Shown here: positions 57,330-64,000 of the stretch, piece after piece
Numbering within the stretch: the stretch's first letter is position 1
Layout of the letters: each line of letters starts with the position of its first letter
Source: Impatiens glandulifera
Lineage: Eukaryota; Streptophyta; Magnoliopsida; Ericales; Balsaminaceae
Length of the DNA: 64,000 bases
Reading direction: 5' to 3'
Assembly (NCBI RefSeq): GCF_907164915.1
Contig: NC_061869.1
Location: 19,197,125 to 19,261,124, forward strand
Program-made: the position numbers and the translations under genes
Notes under the pieces: generated by a model
What the model saw: only the letters and a program-made list of their open reading frames with translations
The model's database searches: none
Told to the model about the DNA's origin: nothing

Positions 57330-58555
57330 AATTCTACAAATTTCTTTCTAATTCAATGATCTCAATGATTCATCAACAACGCGTCACTTATCTAAACTAT
57401 CTCAACAACTTTGAAATGTTACAACAAAACTTAGGGTGCAAAAAATGATTCAAGATTTGTCTTTGTCTATTTAAAGTACATGTTACATGAATTTGTTATC
57501 GCCAAAGTCTTCCTCGTGCATCTAGCATCATAGAGAATCTCATTATTGACGATACTCGAATGTCGATGATGGAAATCTTGGTTGGCATATTATCATCTGA
57601 AAGCTTTTCTAAGTTGGTATGAACCTCCATATTCTTATAGAGTAGATCTTAACACTAAGTTTTTTGATGTTGGAAATCAGCGTTTAAAAAAAATAGTTAG
57701 GATGATTCTTCGTGAATGTTGAGTGTTGTTAAAAATTATAATTTCTTTCTAACTTAATGATTTTCTAAAAAGATGATAAAAATTGATTTTCAATGCTTCA
57801 TCAACACCACAACACCTATCTTGATATCCTAACAACTTTGAATATTTTTTTGACAAAACTTAGAGGGTAACAAAAAGGTTCAAGATACCAAAGATAGATT
57901 TACAATGACGTAGAATTTGTCTTCACCTTTCTAAAGTCATGTGACATCAACTTGATATCGCCAAAGTGTTCATCGTACATCTAACATCACACATGATCTC
58001 ATCATTAACGAAAATCCATTTGAAGATGGAGAACTTGGTTGGCACATTATCATCCTATAGATTTTCCAAATTGGTATCATCCTCCATATTCTTATAGAGT
58101 AGATCTTAACACTAAGTTTTCTTAAGTTGGAACCCCGCATTCTAAAAGAAAGTAGTTATGAAAATTGTGAATGATGAGTGTTGTTAAAAAAACTACAATT
58201 TCTTTTTAAATCAATGATCCACTAAAAGATTATAAAAATTGGCTCTCAATGCTTCATCAATATCACATCACATTTTCGAACATCCCAACAATTTAAAGTG
58301 CGGCAAAAAGATTCCAAATACCAAAGATATCTTTGCAATGATGTAGAATATGGAAATTTGTCTTCACCTTTTTAAAGTACATGTGACGTCAACTTGATAT
58401 CGCCAAAGCCTTCCTAGTACATCTAGCATCATAGAGGATCGTATCATTGACGACACTCCAATCGAAGATAGGTATCTTGGTTGGCACATTATCATCCCAA
58501 TGCTTTTCCAAGTTGGTATCAATCTCCATATACTTAGAGTAAATTTTAACACTAA
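57330..58555. repeat. Three-copy tandem repeat, about 450-bp unit
   Basis: The marker GCCAAAG lies at 57501, 57960 and 58402, giving periods of 459 and 442 bp. All copies share ATTTCTTT-TAA near the start, GCTTCATCAA, TATCGCCAAAG, CATCTAACATCA-like text, CTTGGTTGGCA-ATTATCATC and TCCATAT-CTTA-AGAGTA. Identity is roughly 75-85% by eye. No frame stays open in all three copies, although the third has minus-strand ORFs of 62-82 codons. It may derive from a fragment of a gene or an unrecognised element. Confidence 0.8.
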
Positions 58556-58780
58556 AATTATTTATATCTCTCTGTTTAATAAATCTCCCAACAAAAACGT
58601 ATGGCATTTTGATACACAAGTTATATGAGCATAACATTTAACCAACTAGACTAGATCATTTTTATTAATTATAATACAAAACTATTATATTTATACAACC
58701 TAACATATCATAAAAAAACGACGTAAGAGACTCATTCTTAAGAGGATTAAGACGTTCATGATTTTTGTTCTAGTTAATAA

Positions 58781-59144
58781 TGTTGAGTTATGAAGCCTAC
58801 ATTTATAATAAACTTTACAATTATTAATTAGAGTTTATTAGATTTGTATTTGGGTTTGGGTCTGAGTCTGACCATAAGTTATTTAAGTTTTATTACATGA
58901 ATGTCTACCTTATAAATATGTTATTATTAAGGATTGACATAAACAAGACAAAATTCTATAGAGATAAAGTGTGAGGCAAAAATTTTGTATTTCTTCTTCT
59001 TTTTCATAGTGAAATCTGGTGGCGGCTGAAGTGAACGTAGCTCATTTGAGTGAATATAATTTGTGTCTTCTTGTGTTCCTCTTTTCTTGCGTTTTTACAT
59101 ATCATTTCAAGTAGGTCAAATTTTGGGGGATCTAAATCCTAACA
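58781..59144 (+). repeat. 5' LTR of the compact copia element
   Basis: It starts TGTTGAGTTATG and ends ATCCTAACA. A TATA box, TATAAATA, is at 58911-58918 and is conserved at 63259-63266 in the 3' LTR. Confidence 0.88.
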
Positions 59145-59187
59145 ACTGGTATTAGAGCTACTAGGCTAGATCGGTGCATTGAAAACG

Positions 59188-60028
59188 ATGGCAAAAGAGA
59201 ACAGTATAGAACACAGGATTAGAAGATTTGATGGAACATATTATTCCTTCTATAGGATGCATATTGAGAATTATCTCTATGGAAAGAAACTTCATGTTCC
59301 TTTGAGTGAGAAACTAGAGAAGATGGATGAAATTAAATGGAAACTCCTTTATTGACAAGTTTTGGAAGTTATATGATTGACGCTAGCCAAAACTGTTGCT
59401 CACAATGTAGCAAATGAGAAGACCGTTGTGGGTCTGATGAAAGCTCTTTCTGATATGTATGAGAAATCGTCTACTAATAATAAGGTACATTTAATGAAAA
59501 GCTCTTCAATTTAAGAATAATTTATGGTACTTTTGTCACTACTCATTTGAATGAATTCAATACAATTGTGAATCAACTGCTATCTATTGAGATTAAGTTT
59601 AGAGACGAAGTTAGTGTTCTAATTTTGTTAGCATCTCTACCAAATAGCTGAGAACCTATAAGAGTAACAATTAGTAATTCAGTTGGAAATGCTAAATTAA
59701 AATTTATTGAAATTAGAGATCATATTCTTGTTGAAGAAGTTCGTAAAATTGATTTTGGTGAAACCTTCAAAGATTCTGCTTTGAATGTTGAAGACAAGGG
59801 TAGGGATAATGATGGAAATTTCAATCGAGGTAAAAGTAGATATATGTTGAGGAATAGGAGGAGTCAGTCTAAGTCTGGGAGAAAATTCCATTGTTGGAGT
59901 TGTGGTAAGCAGTATCACTTGAAGAGGAACTACAAAGCACCGAAGAAAAACGGTGATGATAAAAATGATGTAGTCAACGCAGTTATAGGAATTGTCACTA
60001 ATGCATTGCTTCTGTTTGTTGATGCCTA
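59188..60028 (+). pseudogene. Copia gag
   Basis: The ATG at 59188 opens MAKENSIEHRIRRFDGTYYS, followed by the copia Gag blocks HIENYLYGKKLHVPLSEKLE, VLEVI-LTLAKTVAHNV, LMKALSDMYEKSSTNNKVHL, FNTIVNQLLSIEIKF and VLILLASLPNS. A zinc knuckle near 59893 reads CWSCGKQYHLKRNY, with the last Cys replaced by Tyr. Stops occur near 59355, 59515 and 59650. The last part (59781-60028) is open. Confidence 0.85.
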
Positions 60029-60330
60029 ATAGATTCATGGGTCTTGGACTCGGGGGAGTCTTTCCACACCACTGCCCATAAATAATTAATTGATAATTAT
60101 GTGGTTGGAAACTGTGGGAAGTTTATATCGCAGATGGTGAGCCACTAGATATTGTTGGCATGAGGAACATCAAATTGAATATGGCAAACAGTTATGTTTT
60201 TAAAGATTAATAAGGTGGAACACATTCTAAGTTTTATAGGCAATCTGATTTATGTTACACAACTTGATAAAGAAGGTCACAGTTTTAGTTGTGGAAATGA
60301 TGCGTGCAAGGTGACTAAATGAGGAATAGT
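60029..60330 (+). pseudogene. Copia aspartic protease
   Basis: The frame reads DSWVLDSGESFHTTAH at about 60035-60080, with the DSG catalytic motif intact. Later blocks are YVADGEPLDIVGMRNIKL-like and NLIYVTQLDKEGHS, as in copia proteases. Frameshifts and a stop at about 60082 break it. Confidence 0.75.
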
Positions 60331-61300
60331 TGTTGCTCGAGGTCACAAAACTGGAACATTATACACGACTTTAACTTGTAGAGAAATAGTTGATGATATA
60401 GTTGATGACTCGAAAAATAGTAAAATATGGCATTGTAGGTTGGGCCATATTAGCGAAAAAATGATGAAAATTCTTTTGAAGATTTGACAGATTCCAGAAC
60501 TAAAGTATGTTGAACATCGTTATGTGAAAACTACATTCTTGGAAAATAGAAACGGGTAAATTTCTTAAAAATTGGGAAGGAGCTCAAGAAAGAAATACTA
60601 GAGTTGGTACACATTGATGTGTGAGGAAATGCACATGTTTCTTCTATTGGTGGATCATGCTAATACGTGACTTTTATAGATGATTCGACAAGAAAAGTAT
60701 GAGTTTACTTTATGAAGAACAAATCTGACGTATTTGTGGTTTTCAAAAAGTGAAAGGCTTTGGTTGAAAATGAAACAAATCAGAAGGTTAAATGCTTAAG
60801 ATCCGATAACAGAGGCGAGTACATCAATTCAAATTTTAGAGAATGTTGTGTTGTAAATGGGATTAGTATGGTGAAGATTGTTCCCCGAATGCCTCAAGAG
60901 AATGTAATAGTTGAATGGATGAATCATATATTGAACGAGCGTGCTGGAAGCATGAGATTGAATGCAGGACTGCCTAAATCCTTTTGGGCACAAACTATCA
61001 ACATTTTTGCCTATTTGATAAACATAGGACCCTATATTCCTCTTAAATTTAGAATTCTCGAAGAAGTTTGGAGCAATAAAAATGTAAACTTTTCTTATTT
61101 GAAAGTGTTTGGTTGTTTATCATATGTTCATATTAATGAATGTGATAAAAACAAGTTTGATTCAAAATCTAATAAATGTTTTTTATTTGTTATGGTGATA
61201 TCGAGTTTTGTTATCGTTTTTTGGATAATTAAAATCGGAAGATTATTCGTAGAAGGAACGTTATCTTCAATGAAAAGTTCTCTACAAAGATTATGTTGAG
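60331..61300 (+). pseudogene. Copia integrase
   Basis: A zinc-binding remnant reads IWHCRLGHISEK near 60430. The core has VHIDV (first Asp), a YVTFIDDSTRKV block, KVKCLRSDNRGEY (second Asp) and NVIVEWMNHILNERA (Glu). It is followed by FWAQTINIFAYLIN and LKVFGCLSYVHI. The 179-codon open segment at 60760-61299 is the second half of the core. Stops occur at 60489, 60622, 60661 and 60751. Confidence 0.85.
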
Positions 61301-61639
61301 AAGACATCAGATGGTGATTCCAAACTGAAAGAGACTGGTACACTCGATTTGAGAGATTTTTCAGTTGAGTATATACCAATTGTCGAAGAAGAAAATTTTG
61401 TTGTTGAAGATGAAATCATTGAAACATGACCCCAAAGGCAAATCAACAAACACTGGTTATATAGTTGAGAAGTTCGTTAAGAAATCGAAAATCAGTCGAG
61501 AGGTGGTCCCCATCTCTAAACTATATTTTGTTGATAGATAGAGGCAATCCTGAATGCTAGGAGGAAGCAATACAATCGACGAATCAGTTAAGTAGGAGTC
61601 TGTAATGAAAGATAATATGGATTCTTTGACATCAAAACA

Positions 61640-63090
61640 GACTTGGGATCTCACTAAGATACCAAAGGGAAAAAATAAATTCACAACAAATGGATCTTCA
61701 AGATTATATAATAACATGACAAAACTATGAGATACAAGGCAAGGTTGGTTGTGAAAAGATTTCAATAGAAGGAATGTATTGACTACAATGAGATCTTCTC
61801 TTTAGTGGTCAAATTGATGACAATCAGAACTATTTTGAGTTTGGTTGTGAAAAAAACCTTCATCTTCAATAAATGGATGTCAAAACTGTTTTCTTCAAGG
61901 TGATTTGGATGAAGAGATTTACATGCAACAACCACAAGGATTTGAAATCAAATGAAAAGAAGAACTTGTGTGTAAGCTTCAGAAGAGTCTGTATAGTTTG
62001 AAATAGGCTTCAAGACAATGGTAAAAGAAGTTTGACAGTTTCATGAAAAGTAACAATTTTTTGAGATGTGAAGTTGATTATTGTTGTTATATCAAGAAAT
62101 TAGATAAATCGTGCATTATTCTACTCTTCTACGTTGATGACATGTTGATTGCTGGAGCAAGCTTGTATGAGATTAACAAACTAAAAATAGAGTTGTATGA
62201 TAAGTTTATAATGAAGGATTTGGGTGTTGTAAAACAAAATTTTTGGATGAGAATCTTCAGTGATACATAAGTTCTCAAGCTTTCACAAGAAAAATATGTG
62301 AAGAAATTTCTTAGCATATTCAACTTGTATGATGCAACACCAGTTACTACCCCCTTAGATAGTCATTTCAAACTATCTAAAAATCAGACGCCTTCAATAG
62401 AGGAGGATAAAAATTACATGGTCATCATTCTGTATGCCTCTGCAATTGGTTGTATTATGTATGCGATGGTTTACACAAGACAAGACATAACAAATACAGT
62501 GGGAGTTGTTAGAAGATTAATGACCAACCTGGGTGAACAACATTGGAAAGCAGTAAAGTGGATACTACGATACTTAAGAAGAAGTATGGATCTCGCTTTG
62601 TGTTTTCAAAAGTCTAATATTAGTTTGGAATGATATGGTGATGCTGACAATGGTGGTGATGTTGATTGTAGAAAGAGCACAACATGGTATATTTATACTC
62701 TAGGAGGTACTGCAATTAGCTGGGTTTCAAAATTGTAGAAGATTTTTGTTCTTTCTAGTTGTGAGGCAAAGTATGTTGATGTGACAGAGGCTGCTAAGGA
62801 GATAATGTGGTTGCAACCCTTTTGCAAGAATTTGGTCAAGACTACGAAGGAAGTGTGTTTTGATGCGACAGTTAGAGTGTCATTCATTTGGAAAAGAGTC
62901 CAATTTAAAATGGTAGGACGAAGCATATACAAGTTTGTTATCATTTCATCTGATCAACTTTAAAATATTGAGTGTTAGCTCTTGAGAAGATTTATGGGAG
63001 TGAGAATCCAACTGATATGCTGACGAAAGTTGTGACAAACGAGAAACTGAAGTTGTGTGCAACTTCAGTTGGTCTTCTTCGTTAAGAGAC
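61640..63090 (+). pseudogene. Copia reverse transcriptase and RNase H
   Basis: RT motifs are NGCQNCFLQGDLDEEIYMQQPQGF shortened by changes, CKLQKSLYSLK-ASRQW, DYCCYIKK, ILLFYVDDMLIAGA, MKDLGVVK and LSIFNLYDATPVTTPLD. The YVDD box is intact. RNase H parts are YASAIGCIMYAM, TRQDITNTVGVVRRLM, HWKAVKWILRYLRR, YGDADNGGDVDCRKSTTW and LSSCEAKYVDVTEAAKEIMW. It ends near 63085 with a VTNEKLKLC block. Stops and at least three frameshifts are present, so the open pieces are parts of one broken gene. Confidence 0.88.
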
Positions 63091-63147
63091 GGGAATGAAA
63101 GTTGTTACCGATCGAGAGATGATGAAGTTAGTCTCCAAGTGGGAGAT

Positions 63148-63492
63148 TATTGAGTTATGGAGCTTACATTTATAATAAACTTTACAATTGTTAATTAGAG
63201 TTTCTATTTGGGTTTGAGTTTTGGCCTAACCAGGAGTGTTATTAACTTAATGTTACCCTATAAATATGTTATTATTAAGAGTTTACACAAACAAGATAGA
63301 ATTTTAGAAAGATAAAGTGTGAGGCAAAAACTCTGTATTTTTATTTTCTTCATAGTGAAATAGAGTGGCGATTGAAGTGGACGTAGCTCATTTGAGTGAA
63401 CCACTATAATCTTTGTTTTTTTGCGTTTTTCTTTTTTTTTCGTTTGTACATATCGTTTTAGCAGGTCTAATTTGGGATCCAAATCTTAACCA
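63148..63492 (+). repeat. 3' LTR of the compact copia element
   Basis: This is collinear with 58781-59144, with the initial TG changed to TA and several small indels. It follows the purine tract directly. Confidence 0.85.
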
Positions 63493-63496
63493 ATAA

Positions 63497-64000
63497 AACT
63501 ATCATACAATTCGGGTGGTGACATCCTTCAAGATTGCTAAGGACCCAACAAAAATGGGTACTAAGCATTGTCTCTGAAACGGATAGAATCGTCCACATCC
63601 TAAGACCCACTAGATTCTAAAATCCTTACAAAGGATGGAGATGCCGCTCCACATACCACAACCATCTAGTGATTTGGGTTAACTAATACTTTTATATCTC
63701 ATCATAATTGTCTGAATATTATCCAAGAAGAAGCTCAATGACAAAATAAAGGAGTCGATTACACAAATCTTCAGTCAAGAAGTAATAAAATACAATTCCA
63801 ATGATTTTTTTAAAATAATTGTTACTTCCCAATTTGGAACAAAGAGAGAAGTTACTACACTAAGATATGTATGTTTTCCCAATGATCAGTTACTTCAAAT
63901 ATTTGTGTCATTCATTTATGTGATGATATATAGCTGTATCCTATATATTATTAGATAAATAATTTAAGATTTATGTTATAATTTAAGTTTCTTTTCAAGC
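63497..64000. other. Non-genic AT-rich DNA
   Basis: No ORF, repeat or RNA gene is recognised up to the window end. Confidence 0.5.

Larger units (their letters stand above)
58781..63492 (+). mobile_element. Compact Ty1/copia element
   Basis: LTRs of 364 bp (58781-59144) and 345 bp (63148-63492) flank an interior with gag, protease, integrase, RT and RNase H in copia order. AATAA precedes the left LTR (58776-58780), and AATAA at 63492-63496 follows the right LTR, overlapping its last base. A primer site TGGTATTAGAGCT (59147-59159) and a purine tract AAGTGGGAGAT (63137-63147) are in place. The domain text resembles the Tnt1/Tork group, but I would not insist on the lineage. Many stops and shifts make it inactive. 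Confidence 0.88.

Noticed and set aside
58364..58637. Minus-strand ORFs in the third 450-bp repeat unit
   Set aside because: The frame is not open in the other two units and no domain is recognised.

Overview
The window is plant nuclear DNA, most likely from a dicot. It is AT-rich, with one intron-bearing host gene surrounded by decayed, nested LTR retrotransposons. The host gene (54170-56262, minus strand) is an F-box protein closely matching Arabidopsis SKIP14. A Helitron end family near 51.5-52.0 kb resembles elements I associate with asterids/Lamiales, but I would not name a species from this sequence alone.

Left part (1-32.1 kb). After about 3.8 kb of non-genic DNA with two SINE-like copies and several short tandem repeats, a very large Ty3/gypsy element of the Tat/Ogre type spans 3810-32098. 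Its 5' LTR (3810-8647) carries a 1.46-kb solo LTR. Its interior has a Tat-type primer-binding site, two diverged tandem copies of an accessory ORF1, gag and a truncated protease. RT, RNase H, integrase and the start of the 3' LTR are deleted. The 3' LTR is split by a 14.8-kb SIRE-like Ty1/copia element (17043-31799, TSD TAATT) that keeps relics of gag, protease, integrase, RT/RNase H and a third, env-position ORF. That copia element is itself split by a gag-only, minus-oriented SIRE-like element (20939-26155, TSD GATCT). The junctions give a clear relative order: gypsy, then copia, then gag-only element.

Middle part (32.1-49.6 kb). A repeat-rich segment is followed by a long inverted repeat with arms of about 0.67-0.69 kb (33232-34679). 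It lies downstream of a minus-strand TATA box in what looks like an LTR. Next comes a minus-strand Tat pol relic (39799-43450: gag fragment, RT, two RNase H domains, integrase). On its 3' side are two tandem arrays: one of 67 bp, and one of alternating 148/152-bp units. A microsatellite of about 2 kb made of TA and TACG repeats (43636-45695) adjoins a GC-richer block (about 45697-49356). That block looks organellar, probably mitochondrial, and includes the 3' half of a tRNA-Arg(UCU)-like gene. A second TA/ACATGT microsatellite closes it.

Right part (49.6-64 kb). AT-rich DNA contains a short non-autonomous Helitron (51508-52031). It is followed by the SKIP14 gene with its intron, long leader and G-box, then a three-copy repeat of about 450 bp. 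A compact Ty1/copia element with 364/345-bp LTRs (58781-63492, TSD AATAA) follows; all of its domains are recognisable but broken by stops.

Nothing here works as an operon or pathway. The functional content I can support is one F-box gene. The other features are mobile-element biology, organellar transfer and tandem-repeat formation. I found no CRISPR array, intact rRNA or intact tRNA.
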